Source: Granulosicoccus sp964390335
GTDB taxonomy: Bacteria > Pseudomonadota > Gammaproteobacteria > Granulosicoccales > Granulosicoccaceae
Reading direction: 5' to 3'
Length of the DNA stretch: 64,000 nucleotides
NCBI GenBank assembly: GCA_964390335.1
Contig: CAYMHU010000018.1
Location: 1-64,000, forward strand
Shown: positions 1 through 9,423 of the stretch, one piece after another
Layout: each line of letters starts with the position of its first letter
Position numbering within the stretch: position 1 is the stretch's first letter
Notes under the pieces: model-generated
Databases searched by the model: none
What the model was told of the DNA's origin: nothing
What the model saw: the letters and a program-made list of their open reading frames with translations, nothing else
Translations under genes and position numbers: made by a program

Positions 1-722
1 ATGATGCGATCGAGTGCTTGGTTAGCGTTGTTGGCGTGCAGTGTGGAGATGGCTAAATGGCCGGTTTCTGCGAATGCCAAGGCGTGCTCCATGGTTTCTC
101 GGTCGCGGATTTCTCCAATCAGAATAACGTCGGGTGCTTGGCGCAGCGTGTTTTTCAATGCATCGTGGAAACTCAGAGTGTCCACACCAACTTCTCGTTG
201 ATTCACTATGCATTTTTTATGTTCATGCACATATTCCACCGGATCTTCAATGGTAATGATGTGTCCACCGCGCGCCTTGTTGCGATGGTCAATCAGTGCA
301 GCAAGTGATGTCGATTTACCTGATCCGGTACCACCAACGAAAAGTACTAACCCGTTCTTAGCGGTGATAACGTCTTTAAGTACTTCTGGTAAACCTAAGT
401 CATCAAGGTTAGGAATTTCTGTTTGAATATTTCGAGCAACTATGGATACTTCATTGCGTTGAATAAAAATGTTAATTCTGAATCGACCAATATCGTCTAT
501 AGCAATGGCCAGATTCATTTCCAGCGTGCGTTCAAACTCCTCACGTTGGTCTTCATTCATTAGTTCGTTTGCTATCTTCGCAATTTCGCCGCGCTCAAAT
601 GGCTTACCACCTAATTGAGTGAGTTCTCCAGCAAATTTAGCACTGGGTGGGGCTCCGGTCGCAAGATAGAGATCAGATCCGTCTCCGTCAACCAGCTGTT
701 TTAATAGCGCGTTAAAATCCAT
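1..722 (-). CDS. pilU: Type IV pilus retraction ATPase PilU (C-terminus outside window)
   Basis: This is a hexameric cytoplasmic ATPase of the PilT/PilU family, which helps depolymerise type IV pili for twitching. Only the first ~240 residues are here; the gene runs off the left edge. Visible are the N-terminal PAS-like region, Walker A GGTGSGKST, the Asp box (IITIEDPVEY), Walker B with IGEIRDRETM and the His box (GHLAISTLHANNANQALDRI). The stretch LKNTLRQAPDVILIGEIR and the ending HANNANQALDRI match PilU better than PilT from memory of the Pseudomonas proteins. The start is ATG at 722. It lies downstream of pilY1 on the same strand with a 187-bp gap, not next to a pilT, so it may have its own promoter or be expressed with pilY1. 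Confidence 0.9.
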   Translation of the reverse strand, partial: MDFNALLKQLVDGDGSDLYLATGAPPSAKFAGELTQLGGKPFERGEIAKIANELMNEDQREEFERTLEMNLAIAIDDIGRFRINIFIQRNEVSIVARNIQTEIPNLDDLGLPEVLKDVITAKNGLVLFVGGTGSGKSTSLAALIDHRNKARGGHIITIEDPVEYVHEHKKCIVNQREVGVDTLSFHDALKNTLRQAPDVILIGEIRDRETMEHALAFAETGHLAISTLHANNANQALDRI

Positions 723-909
723 AAGTGCAGCTCAAATTGTTGTCTTCTCTAGGGGGGTTATCGGCCAACAATAGAAATACTTTTGTGGGTAATGCGGGGT
801 AAAACAACAATGTGGATGGGCGGAACCCATGGGGGACGGGTGCTATAAATAGAATTGATGCTGCTCCCCCCAAAAGCATTAACCTTCAGGGGGAACAGGG
901 CGTCAGTTG

Positions 910-3900
910 TTATCTGGCATGCCAGAAAACGGTTTTAATTTGCGAGCTTGAGCCTGGTATGGCTTCAGTGCCAACCATGGTGTTGTTGCCGCTGCCGTTT
1001 CCGTTGCTATCGTCAGAGCTAAAAAACTTAACCGGCTTACTTGGTATGCCAGGAGCCTCTAGTGGCGTGATCCTGCTTGATGCAGGTTGGTCCGAAGTGT
1101 CCTCAGTGCCATCTGGCAAAATGACTACGGGTCGAGCATCTGCAACACGCACTGTGTACAGTCTGCCCGCTGATTCAAATCCGCATGGGTCAGCGCCTGA
1201 GTTCGGTAAAGGTTCAAAAGTAGTTGCCATTATCTTGCCTTCGAACGTCAGTAGCTGCGACAAAGACTTTTCGTCTGGATTCAAATCAATTTTCCAACCG
1301 TGTTTTGCCGCTAAGTCTGCGCGAGCCGCATCTTTCACCGTGTCATTGGTAGAACCGATATTGTTTTGCGTTGCATCATGCAAATCATTCGGAGTTATCG
1401 GAGTCACTGGTGTAGCCGGCGCGCCAAACCCGTAATCAAGATCGCGAAGCATAACGATTCGATTGTTCGTATCGGTTAACAAAGGTTGCGTTCTATCGCC
1501 GGTTCCTACTGCTACGGATAAAAATCGTTTCCCAGATTGATTATTCATTGCCACGCTAGGCGGATAAAAAATGGGTTGATGATCGGCTGCGTTGATACTT
1601 AGATCGGCGAGTTGCGTTACGGTTACTGGGTCCGCAGTACCTAGATCTTGAAAATCTACTCGCCAAACTCGACCACCCAGATCGCCCACATAGATTCTGT
1701 CAGCTATTGCATCACTGTTTGTATCGATAACTGTTAAATCAGATGGGATCGAGTAGATCATATCGACATGGGTAATTTTCTTAATCAGATTACCCGCTTT
1801 TGATACGACAAATATAGCGTTGCCGCTGCCTGGTGTGGTTTCAAGGATATTGTCCATTGCTGGATCGAAACCACCGCCGAACATCAATACTTTTTGTCTT
1901 ACGCCGTTTAACTTAACCGGCACCAGTGACGCACGTGACCAAGATTGCTGCAATTCTGCAAAATTAGCGTCGCCGCCAGAGATCTTCCACTTCAATGATG
2001 GGCTAGTGGGGTCGGTGACATCCATTGCATAGTATGTGTTGCCGCCGCGTCGCATGCCGAACACAAGCAAGACGGTATCAGTGCCGTTAACAATCCCATC
2101 ATTATTAGCATCATCATGCCAACGTGTAATCGCGCCGTCTAAACCATAGATATGCGGATCACCCACTTTACCTGTGTAATGCTTGTGTAAGTTGTCCAGC
2201 AATTCGCCGGGCATAAATGCGAACAGCTCCTCACCTCCAGTTGTATCTGGTGCGGTGTTGTCAGGAGCAGATGGGTTGGATGCATCGATAGCATGTAGAA
2301 AACCTTGGTTTGTCATTACATACAGTACTTGCTGGCCACCGTAGTTCACCATGACCGGTTTCGTGTGCAGTGGTGCACCCATCGGTGCTGTTTGAATCCA
2401 ATCTAAAGCCGCATCACTTTCTACTGTTTGGCCGCTATTTAAGCCCATCAGTTCAGTTGTGATTGACGTATTGTCTTTATGCAGTGTGTTGGCTAAACCC
2501 ATTGATACAGTTACGCCGCCCGCAGGAACGGCTCCGCCAGTGTAGGTATATAGATTCCTGTTAGCCGCCGCACCTTGTTCTAATACACTTTCATTAAAAC
2601 CACCCATTGCCAATTCGTTACCATCGGGCAGTGCGGACCAGAAACTGTGACTGGTGTCAGCAAAGCGCGCGCCGGAGCCATCATTGATGATGGCGCTGTC
2701 ACCTTTGATATCAACTAGTCCGCTTTGATCGATAAAGTAGCCCTTTAAGTTACCGGTCCAACTTGGCCTGTTGGTGGGTGTGAACAGTGAATAAAAAGTT
2801 CTGTTGTCGTGCGCATAGTTTGCCCTGTCAACTTCCAACGATAACTCTGCAAACGCATGGGTACCCGCCAGGATACTGTTGATAACCTCGTCCAACGCCT
2901 CGGTTAGTTCAGATGGTTGTGTGGCTTGGAAAAAGTCTCCTTGTCCTTTTTTTGCAAGCTCATCCAGGTAAGCTGAACCAGTGCCTGACGTGGCGAATCC
3001 GACCGTGAATGTCTTTACGTTGGAGCCTGGAATTTCCGGATTAATATCGTTAGTTGCCAGATAGTTTGTGATCTCTGGTCCACAGTTACCCTCTGTGATT
3101 TCAGTGCCACCATCTACTGCAGAGTACCCGAAAATTGACGTTTTTAAATCTTCACAACCAGAGGTAATATTTGCTGGATCTGTGGGTGAGGCACCAGCGG
3201 CAGACAGCACCGTTTGCATTGTAGGTGTGTCGTTAACCTCATTAGGTCTACCATCTGATATGAGTACAATGAAGTTCGATTGACAAGCGCTAACAATCGG
3301 GGAGTTGTATGTCGGTGTTGTCCAGGTATCGTTAGTCCGATCTAATGCATTCGATGGTGTATAGCTTTGTGGTAGGGCGGCGTATTGGTTGCCTCCCCCA
3401 TATTGCTTAATGCCGTTTTGCCATACATCGGGTGTATGGTCCCAAGTATCGAGCACATCACTGTCATTATCAAATACTTGATCGCCTCGGAAATAGGCTG
3501 CGGCCTCGGCCAGCGCATTAACGGTTGTTGTCCTGCCGCCGGCACCAACACGTTCCAATTGCGATGAAATGACATCCGCTACACTCACTGTATTGGGTGG
3601 AATAGCTGAGTCGTGAATGTGAGCATCATCTTCAAGATCAGTGATTGGCCATTTAACGCCAGACGGATACGTGTCGTAAATACTGCCAATACCGGCGTTA
3701 ATACGGCCAGTGTTACGCTGCAGCACATCCTTAACGGCTTCCTTCAGAATGCTGATTCTTGATGCTGGGTCGGTTTGATCAGCAAGCCAGTTGCCATCGA
3801 CATCTCTTTGCATACTGCCAGAGTAATCGAGTACGAACAGCAGGTTTGGTTTGAGCTGGTTAGCGAAGATAGCGTTATATACATCTAGATCATCGGCTGC

Positions 3901-3975
3901 AGCGGGTAAGCTGATTGCCGCCGAAATAGCAGCGCTTATAAGCACTTTTTTCCCGGTGTTTCGTATAGACAGCAT
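910..3975 (-). CDS. pilY1: PilY1/PilC-type pilus tip adhesin and assembly factor
   Basis: This 1021-residue secreted protein of the PilC/PilY1 family acts at the pilus tip in biogenesis, adhesion and surface sensing. A Sec signal peptide occupies residues ~1-27 (ending AAADD). A von Willebrand A-like domain follows, with MIDAS D50-x-S52-x-S54 and the strand IVLISDGRPNE. The C-terminal half is the PilY1 beta-propeller. It carries the EF-hand-like calcium site DTNSDAIAD (D751 to D759) followed by YVGDLGGRVWRVD, the hallmark by which Pseudomonas PilY1 controls retraction. A second Asp/Asn-rich loop (DDANNDGIVNGTD) lies upstream of it. It is slightly shorter than the ~1160 residues of P. aeruginosa PilY1. 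No minor pilin genes (fimU, pilVWX, pilE) are adjacent: the upstream neighbour is divergent. Confidence 0.92.
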   Translation of the reverse strand: MLSIRNTGKKVLISAAISAAISLPAAADDLDVYNAIFANQLKPNLLFVLDYSGSMQRDVDGNWLADQTDPASRISILKEAVKDVLQRNTGRINAGIGSIYDTYPSGVKWPITDLEDDAHIHDSAIPPNTVSVADVISSQLERVGAGGRTTTVNALAEAAAYFRGDQVFDNDSDVLDTWDHTPDVWQNGIKQYGGGNQYAALPQSYTPSNALDRTNDTWTTPTYNSPIVSACQSNFIVLISDGRPNEVNDTPTMQTVLSAAGASPTDPANITSGCEDLKTSIFGYSAVDGGTEITEGNCGPEITNYLATNDINPEIPGSNVKTFTVGFATSGTGSAYLDELAKKGQGDFFQATQPSELTEALDEVINSILAGTHAFAELSLEVDRANYAHDNRTFYSLFTPTNRPSWTGNLKGYFIDQSGLVDIKGDSAIINDGSGARFADTSHSFWSALPDGNELAMGGFNESVLEQGAAANRNLYTYTGGAVPAGGVTVSMGLANTLHKDNTSITTELMGLNSGQTVESDAALDWIQTAPMGAPLHTKPVMVNYGGQQVLYVMTNQGFLHAIDASNPSAPDNTAPDTTGGEELFAFMPGELLDNLHKHYTGKVGDPHIYGLDGAITRWHDDANNDGIVNGTDTVLLVFGMRRGGNTYYAMDVTDPTSPSLKWKISGGDANFAELQQSWSRASLVPVKLNGVRQKVLMFGGGFDPAMDNILETTPGSGNAIFVVSKAGNLIKKITHVDMIYSIPSDLTVIDTNSDAIADRIYVGDLGGRVWRVDFQDLGTADPVTVTQLADLSINAADHQPIFYPPSVAMNNQSGKRFLSVAVGTGDRTQPLLTDTNNRIVMLRDLDYGFGAPATPVTPITPNDLHDATQNNIGSTNDTVKDAARADLAAKHGWKIDLNPDEKSLSQLLTFEGKIMATTFEPLPNSGADPCGFESAGRLYTVRVADARPVVILPDGTEDTSDQPASSRITPLEAPGIPSKPVKFFSSDDSNGNGSGNNTMVGTEAIPGSSSQIKTVFWHAR

Positions 3976-3998
3976 GAATTATTCCCTGATTTAACTAT

Positions 3999-4012
3999 CG
4001 TGTGCGCACACG
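3999..4012. promoter_or_regulatory. Perfect 14-bp palindrome upstream of pilY1
   Basis: CGTGTGCGCACACG is an exact palindrome 23 bp upstream of the pilY1 start, in the 254-bp divergent region between pilY1 and the gamma-carboxylase-like gene. It could be an operator, or a hairpin in the pilY1 leader that limits ribosome access. The rest of the 254 bp shows no other convincing signal by eye. Its function is inference only. Confidence 0.35.
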
Positions 4013-4229
4013 TACAGAGATGTGTAGCGGCTAGGGCAGGACCGAAATTTCACTTGCATTGTTAAATTGTGTGGTAAATCCCTATATAAATGTGAAGTCG
4101 TACCCGTGTGGGCTTGCTACCATAGGGGGTTGAAGAATGAGCAAGCAGTCACAGCCGTATCGCATTCTGTTAAGCATACGCTGCCCTTTGAAAGGTTATT
4201 GTTTCTTACTAATTTGTCGTTGAAATGCC

Positions 4230-5612
4230 GTGTTAACCCAGCTCTATAAAGTGCTACATAAACCGATTGATGCCAGTGCATTGGCCGTCTTTAGAATCAT
4301 GTTCGGTGGTTTGATGCTTTTCGAGAGCATTAACTACGGTTTGTTTCTGTGTCTAGACTGCATGTATCGGCAAACGGATATGCTGTTTAAGTACCACCGA
4401 TTTGAATGGGTCAATTTGTGGCCTGGTCATTGGTTGGAAATACAATTCATGATCATGGCGATTTGCGCCGTTGGGATCATGCTTGGGTATTACTATCGAT
4501 TTTGCCTAATTCTATTTACGCTCGGTTTTGCGTATCTGTTTTTTCTGGATCAGGTTCTGTACCTGAATCACTTTTATCTCGTGTTGCTGTTTTGCGGCAT
4601 ATTAATTTTTCTGCCGGCAAATGCCTACTGGTCATTAGATGCAAAACGGAATTCGGCGATCGCATCTGCCACTGTTCCCAATTGGACTCGTATATGGCTG
4701 CTTGCCCAATTGGAAATAGTGTTGCTGTATGCCGGTCTCGTAAAGCTAAATTGGGACTGGTTGAATCTTGAGCCTATGCGTTTGTGGATGAACGAGCAAA
4801 GCCAAGATTCGTTAGTCATTTTTCAATGGCTTACTCAGGATTGGGGTATAGCGGCGGCCAGTTACGGTGTGATTCTTGTGCACCTGCTTGGTGCGCCATT
4901 GTTGTTGTGGCGTAAAACCCGGTTTCTCGTATTCTGTGTGTACGCTGTATTTCATACGATCAATGCGTTTGTATTCAATATCGGCATTTTTCCGTGGATG
5001 ACGCTTGCTGCAACGCTGTTAGTGTTTGACCCCGATTGGCCTAAGCAGTTTGGTCGGTGGTTGCAGACCAAAGGTTATCTAGGGTCGTATTCGATTCCGC
5101 CCTCGATGGCGCCCGGAACCAAAAACGCGGGTAAACCTGCCACGCTGATTGTTGTTTGCATGACTCTTTGGCTGATAGCTCAAGTGCTCGTACCGCTGCG
5201 GCATCATTTTTATCCCGGTAACGTTGCATGGAATGAAGCCGGTCACCGCTTTAGCTGGCGCATGAAGTTGCGAGCCAAGCGAGGCTATGCGCAATTTTAT
5301 GTCGTTGTTAATGATGCGCCAGCGATTAAAGTGAATCCAAATACCCATTTAAGCCGCAAGCAAATTTTCAAGATGTCATGTATACCGGATTTAATCTGGC
5401 AATATGGTCAATTTCTGGAGCAGCAGTATCAAAAAGCGGACACAGATAATGTGCAGGTGTATGTTGATGCATCCTGTTCGCTCAACGCACGGGAACCTGC
5501 AACGTTGATAAACCGATTAGTAGATTTAACATCAATCCCCAGAACCCATCCGGTTAATGAATGGGTATTGCCATTAAATAAACCGATAGCAAAACCGTTC
5601 TTGCCACTGTAG
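4230..5612 (+). CDS. Vitamin K-dependent gamma-carboxylase homologue (HTTM family)
   Basis: A 460-residue polytopic membrane protein. The N-terminal ~310 residues form the HTTM (horizontally transferred transmembrane) helical domain. The segment YAGLVKLNWDWL aligns with the catalytic region YAGVKKLDADW of human GGCX, and K172 falls at the position of the GGCX active-site lysine. Unlike short HTTM proteins, it keeps a C-terminal soluble domain (from ~330) with GHRFSWRMKLRAK, resembling the luminal domain of GGCX (GYSWDMMVHSR). Known bacterial homologues carboxylate Glu or have unknown substrates, so activity here is not established. A stop codon lies 9 bp upstream in frame, so the GTG at 4230 is the only sensible start. 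It is followed 10 bp later by an AEC transporter gene. Confidence 0.8.
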   Translation: MLTQLYKVLHKPIDASALAVFRIMFGGLMLFESINYGLFLCLDCMYRQTDMLFKYHRFEWVNLWPGHWLEIQFMIMAICAVGIMLGYYYRFCLILFTLGFAYLFFLDQVLYLNHFYLVLLFCGILIFLPANAYWSLDAKRNSAIASATVPNWTRIWLLAQLEIVLLYAGLVKLNWDWLNLEPMRLWMNEQSQDSLVIFQWLTQDWGIAAASYGVILVHLLGAPLLLWRKTRFLVFCVYAVFHTINAFVFNIGIFPWMTLAATLLVFDPDWPKQFGRWLQTKGYLGSYSIPPSMAPGTKNAGKPATLIVVCMTLWLIAQVLVPLRHHFYPGNVAWNEAGHRFSWRMKLRAKRGYAQFYVVVNDAPAIKVNPNTHLSRKQIFKMSCIPDLIWQYGQFLEQQYQKADTDNVQVYVDASCSLNAREPATLINRLVDLTSIPRTHPVNEWVLPLNKPIAKPFLPL

Positions 5613-5622
5613 GCTAGCTGCC

Positions 5623-6507
5623 ATGCTTAGTCTTGCCGCTGAAATTATCTCTATACTTGCGCCGCCCGCCATACTGGCGGTTATCGGTATTGTGTGGGCG
5701 AAAAAAGGTCCTGAATACCCCATTGCGTTTGTAACTACCTTAGTTATGAATGTGGCTATGCCAGGTCTTTTGTTCAGTACGCTGGCAAGCAGTTCAATTG
5801 AATTATCCTCACTTGGCCGTTTAGCGGTTGCTGCGTTTGTGGTTCATATTGTGTTCGGAGTAGTTGCAACGTATCTGTTGAAAATGATGAAAAAGGATTG
5901 GCGCTTATCCATAGCGTATGTTGTGGGGAATACGGGAAATCTGGGATTGCCGGTTTGCTACTTTGCGTTCGGTGATGATGGTCTTGCTTATGGGATGGTG
6001 TTCTTTGCGGTCCAATGCGTGTTGCTGTTTAGCCTAGGCGAAGCCGTGTTATCAGGTAGCGCAAGTATTAAACCCGCACTGCGTTCACCAATTCTGAATG
6101 CAATCTGGCTTGGTATTGTTGTTCGAACGTTCAATTTGCCCGTTCCGGATTTTATTATGGAATCCGCGGTTTTAGTGGGTCAAATAGGCATACCGATTAT
6201 GCTAATAACGCTCGGTGTCAGTTTGGCTGGGTTAAGTGTAAAGAGTTTGCCTACCACAGTTGTGTACTCGTTAGTGCGTCTTGCAATTGCATTGTTTATC
6301 GGATTTGGTACTGCCGCGGCGTTCGGTTTAGACGGGGTAGCCAGAGGCGTGTTGGTAATAGAAACAGCCGTGCCTGTTGCCGTATTTAACTACTTGCTGG
6401 CAGTGCGGCATAATCGAAACAGCGAGGAAATTTCCGGATTAATACTGGTTACACACATAGCGGCAATTGTCTATTTGCCGCTGTTGTTGGGTGTATTGAT
6501 ACAATAA
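5623..6507 (+). CDS. AEC family transporter (auxin efflux carrier-like permease)
   Basis: A 294-residue inner-membrane permease with about ten hydrophobic segments in two five-helix halves, the size and layout of bacterial AEC (Mem_trans) transporters. The pattern NTGNLGLPV in the middle is typical of the family. Bacterial members move small carboxylates such as malate or malonate; the substrate cannot be read from sequence. The ATG at 5623 lies 10 bp after the gamma-carboxylase-like gene, so the two are probably co-transcribed. Confidence 0.85.
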   Translation: MLSLAAEIISILAPPAILAVIGIVWAKKGPEYPIAFVTTLVMNVAMPGLLFSTLASSSIELSSLGRLAVAAFVVHIVFGVVATYLLKMMKKDWRLSIAYVVGNTGNLGLPVCYFAFGDDGLAYGMVFFAVQCVLLFSLGEAVLSGSASIKPALRSPILNAIWLGIVVRTFNLPVPDFIMESAVLVGQIGIPIMLITLGVSLAGLSVKSLPTTVVYSLVRLAIALFIGFGTAAAFGLDGVARGVLVIETAVPVAVFNYLLAVRHNRNSEEISGLILVTHIAAIVYLPLLLGVLIQ

Positions 6508-6526
6508 GTAGATCTCGTACAAGGTT

Positions 6527-7468
6527 CTATACAACCGGAGTGGTCATCCGTTTGTTGTTAAAATGACATGCTAAATTTTCAAGCATTAAATCGCCCATTG
6601 CTTTTCTGGTTTCCCAGGTGCCACTGGCGTTGTGTGGTTGCAGCACAACGTTGTCTAGTGTCAATAGTGCATCGGGAATTGTAGGTTCGTTTTCGAAAAC
6701 GTCTAATCCTGCACCAGCTATTTTTCCATTAGACAAATAATCCACTAATACCGGCTCGTCTATTAATGTACCGCGCGACACATTAATGAGGTATCCGGTC
6801 GAGCCTAAGGCATCGAGCACTTTGGCGTTTACTGCGCCGACACTGCTTGATGTTGCAGCGGCAGTAATAAATAGAAATTCACTTTGCGCGGCCAGTGCCT
6901 CCAAGTTGTCTACAAAGTCATAAGGCGAATTTGTTTTCTCTGAACGATTGCAATAGCTTAGTGACATATCAAAGCCGCTGAGACGTTTTGCGAGGCATTC
7001 ACCTATACTCCCCATGCCAAATATGCCGGCTTTCTTGCCCATCATGCGAGTAGTCAGTGGCATTGCTCCTTTACTGACCCAATCGCCACGACGCGCATAT
7101 TGATCACCTGTGACTAGTTGTCTACAACTTGCTAGTGCGAGTGCCACAGCTAAGTCGGCGACGTCGTCGCTAAGTACATCGGGTGTGTTACCAACTTGAA
7201 TGCCTTGAGCTTGGCAAAATTCTAAATCGATTGCATCCACGCCAACACCGAACACAGATATCACTTTGGCATTTGGCAATTTTTGCAGAATATCGTTGGA
7301 CACACCTTTGCCACCGTCAGTGACTACTCCAACGCAATCTTTCGCGATAGATGCAAGCAATGAGTTTTCGTCGGATGATTCCCAATACCGGTGTACTGTG
7401 TAGTCGGCTTCCAGTTGCTGCATCGTTGCATCAAACAGCGGTCCCATCAGTAGAATGACTTTGCTCAT
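6527..7468 (-). CDS. D-isomer-specific 2-hydroxyacid dehydrogenase (NADPH type)
   Basis: A 313-residue reductase that interconverts a 2-keto acid and a D-2-hydroxy acid. The Rossmann motif GMGSIGECLAKRL is followed by YCNRSEK; the Arg in place of an acidic residue favours NADP(H). The catalytic triad is visible: Arg in NVSRGTLIDE, Glu in LDVFENEP and His in LQPHNASG. The family includes glyoxylate/hydroxypyruvate and 2-ketogluconate reductases. The neighbouring gluconokinase, 43 bp upstream on the same strand, makes a keto-gluconate reductase role attractive but unproven. An upstream in-frame start exists, but it adds residues foreign to the family and would overlap gntK, so ATG at 7468 (MSKVILLMG) is chosen. 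Confidence 0.85.
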   Translation of the reverse strand: MSKVILLMGPLFDATMQQLEADYTVHRYWESSDENSLLASIAKDCVGVVTDGGKGVSNDILQKLPNAKVISVFGVGVDAIDLEFCQAQGIQVGNTPDVLSDDVADLAVALALASCRQLVTGDQYARRGDWVSKGAMPLTTRMMGKKAGIFGMGSIGECLAKRLSGFDMSLSYCNRSEKTNSPYDFVDNLEALAAQSEFLFITAAATSSSVGAVNAKVLDALGSTGYLINVSRGTLIDEPVLVDYLSNGKIAGAGLDVFENEPTIPDALLTLDNVVLQPHNASGTWETRKAMGDLMLENLACHFNNKRMTTPVV

Positions 7469-7511
7469 GTAGATGTATCTGTAGTAGTTTGTGTGTTTAG
7501 ACTTGATTAGT

Positions 7512-8015
7512 TTATAGGTACGATGCGTCTCGCATAGCGGTAACCGCATTTTTTGCAATGACATCCGGAGCCGGCGTTATATCTACTGTAACAACGAGTG
7601 GTTCGTTTTCGGGGGATTCAAGTGCTTCGAACTGCGAGTCGAGCATGCTTTCATGCATGAAGTGTCCGCTGCGTAGATGCATACGCTGACTGATCATTTG
7701 TTTATCACCTTTAAGAAAAACAAAATGCACGTTTGGCGCTTGGCGAAGTAATTCGCGGTAACTTTGCTTTAATGCTGAGCAGGCGATAACGCATATATCA
7801 TGGGAATCCTGTTGCTTGGCGGCGTAAGCTCGTACGTCTTGCAACCAGGGTAATCTGTCGGCATCGGTTAGTGGTGTGCCGTTAGACATAAGCTGGATAT
7901 TTTTTTCTGGGTGAAGTTCGTCTGCATCCTTGAAATGTGCGCCCAGCAGTTCAGCGATATGCGAAGCGATAGTTGATTTGCCACAACCACTGACACCCAT
8001 AACTACAATGATCAT
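7512..8015 (-). CDS. gntK: Gluconokinase (GntK/IdnK family)
   Basis: A 167-residue cytosolic P-loop kinase that phosphorylates D-gluconate to 6-phosphogluconate for the Entner-Doudoroff or pentose phosphate route. Walker A is GVSGCGKST at residues 7-15. The family motifs DADELHPEKNIQLMSNGTPLTDADRLPWL, split across the gluconate site, and CSALKQSYRELLR are clear, as is the lid segment RMHLRSGHFMHESMLDSQF. The length is normal for the family. It is the first gene of a two-gene minus-strand unit with the hydroxyacid dehydrogenase. No gluconate transporter is adjacent. Confidence 0.95.
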   Translation of the reverse strand: MIIVVMGVSGCGKSTIASHIAELLGAHFKDADELHPEKNIQLMSNGTPLTDADRLPWLQDVRAYAAKQQDSHDICVIACSALKQSYRELLRQAPNVHFVFLKGDKQMISQRMHLRSGHFMHESMLDSQFEALESPENEPLVVTVDITPAPDVIAKNAVTAMRDASYL

Positions 8016-8154
8016 ATTGAGCTTTCAACTCCCCTTCTTCTAAATCCGTCGAACAGCTACAAACCATATCATTAATTGGACAAGTGCGGGCAGAGAGTGA
8101 CAGTTTCTGTTATGTCGATTAAACTGCGCTATATCCGTCTATCCGTGGGTCCAC

Positions 8155-9378
8155 ATGCAGCAAGTTCTAGTAAACCGGGCAGTTTTGATATTAGTGCTGG
8201 TGTTTATTTCAGCGATGTTTTTCTGGGTAATTCAGCCGTTCTTGTTATCAATATTTGTAGCTGCATTATTTGCCGCCCTGTTTACACCTCTGTACAGATG
8301 GTTTTTACGACACGTAGGCGAGCGACGAGCGCTAGCGTCAATACTCACACTAATCACGGTGTTGTGTTTCGTATTTGTGCCGTTGTTCTTTGTATTTGGA
8401 GCGGTATTGTCGCAAGCCCTGGAGGTGGCGCAATCGGCTAGGCCGTGGGTGCAGGAACAGCTGATGCAACCCGGCGCCATTACCGCGCGTCTGCAAGCCT
8501 TGCCGTTTTATGAGCAGATAGTACCTTACAGGGAAATGGCGCTCGATTGGATTGGTAATTTAACGAGCGTGCTCAGCAAGTTCGCAGCTGATTCTGTTAA
8601 AGATATAACGCTCGGATCTTTCAGTGCGCTGTTGTCGTTTATTATCATTTTATACACCCTGTTCTTCTTTTTGATGGACGGTGATCGACTCCTGTATTAC
8701 CTGTTGTACTACCTCCCATTAGATGACGAAGACGAGAAGAAGTTGTTGGTGCGATTCAACTCGGTTACTAAAGCAACGCTGAAAGGCACGGCAGTCATCG
8801 GAATTTTACAAGGCATACTGGCGGGTGCAGCTCTACATGTTGCAGGCATACCTAGCGCGTTGTTCTGGGCAGTGGCTATGATGTTTTTATCGGTGGTGCC
8901 AGGGATAGGTACTGCGCTGGTATGGGGGCCGGCTGTTATTTATTTGTTGGTAAGCGGTGAATATCTAACGGCTGTCATATTGGCAGTGTACTGTGCTTTG
9001 GTGGTTGGCAGCATCGACAACATTTTGCGACCTAAATTAGTTGGCAGCGATACACGTTTGCACGAATTAATGATTTTTTTTAGCACCCTGGGGGGGTTGA
9101 TGGTATTTGGGTTTATGGGTTTTGTTATTGGGCCTATCATTGCAGCGTTATTTGTCACTGTTTGGGAACTATATGGGCATGAATTCAGTGAATGGCTGCC
9201 AACCACTGCATTTAAACCACGCTCCGGAGAAGTAGACTTACCTCATCAACGCATGATTCGATCGGTTGAACCAGCGGTCGAAGACAGTCATGCAGAGCAA
9301 CCGGATGCGTCGAAATCCGCTCCGACGGCTAAAGACCCGCAACAAAATGTTAAAAGAAAGAAACCCAAGAAACGCTGA
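8155..9378 (+). CDS. AI-2E family membrane transporter (PerM-like)
   Basis: A 407-residue inner-membrane protein with the family's layout: two N-terminal helix pairs, a soluble loop (~95-150), and a C-terminal bundle containing GILQGILAGAALHVAGIPSA and the VPGIGTALVWGP turn. The C-terminal ~50 residues form a charged, lysine-rich tail (ending KRKKPKKR) beyond the conserved core. Family members include the putative AI-2 exporter TqsA and sodium/proton antiporters, so the substrate is undefined. It starts at ATG 8155, lies 139 bp from the divergent gntK and 45 bp upstream of the Crp-like gene, which may share its transcript. Confidence 0.87.
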   Translation: MQQVLVNRAVLILVLVFISAMFFWVIQPFLLSIFVAALFAALFTPLYRWFLRHVGERRALASILTLITVLCFVFVPLFFVFGAVLSQALEVAQSARPWVQEQLMQPGAITARLQALPFYEQIVPYREMALDWIGNLTSVLSKFAADSVKDITLGSFSALLSFIIILYTLFFFLMDGDRLLYYLLYYLPLDDEDEKKLLVRFNSVTKATLKGTAVIGILQGILAGAALHVAGIPSALFWAVAMMFLSVVPGIGTALVWGPAVIYLLVSGEYLTAVILAVYCALVVGSIDNILRPKLVGSDTRLHELMIFFSTLGGLMVFGFMGFVIGPIIAALFVTVWELYGHEFSEWLPTTAFKPRSGEVDLPHQRMIRSVEPAVEDSHAEQPDASKSAPTAKDPQQNVKRKKPKKR

Positions 9379-9423
9379 GCCCGCTTGTAGTATATTTCGG
9401 GTACCCCCTAAAGTGTTCTGGTT

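Noticed and set aside
860..900. C-run/G-run pair after pilY1 as a terminator
   Set aside because: Only about five base pairs with a long loop and no U-tract on the minus strand.
812..1435. 207-residue plus-strand reading frame opposite pilY1
   Set aside because: It is antisense to the conserved C-terminal part of pilY1, has no family resemblance and no ribosome site.
4067..4249. 60-residue frame before the gamma-carboxylase-like gene
   Set aside because: No ribosome site or family signal; overlaps the downstream gene start in another frame.
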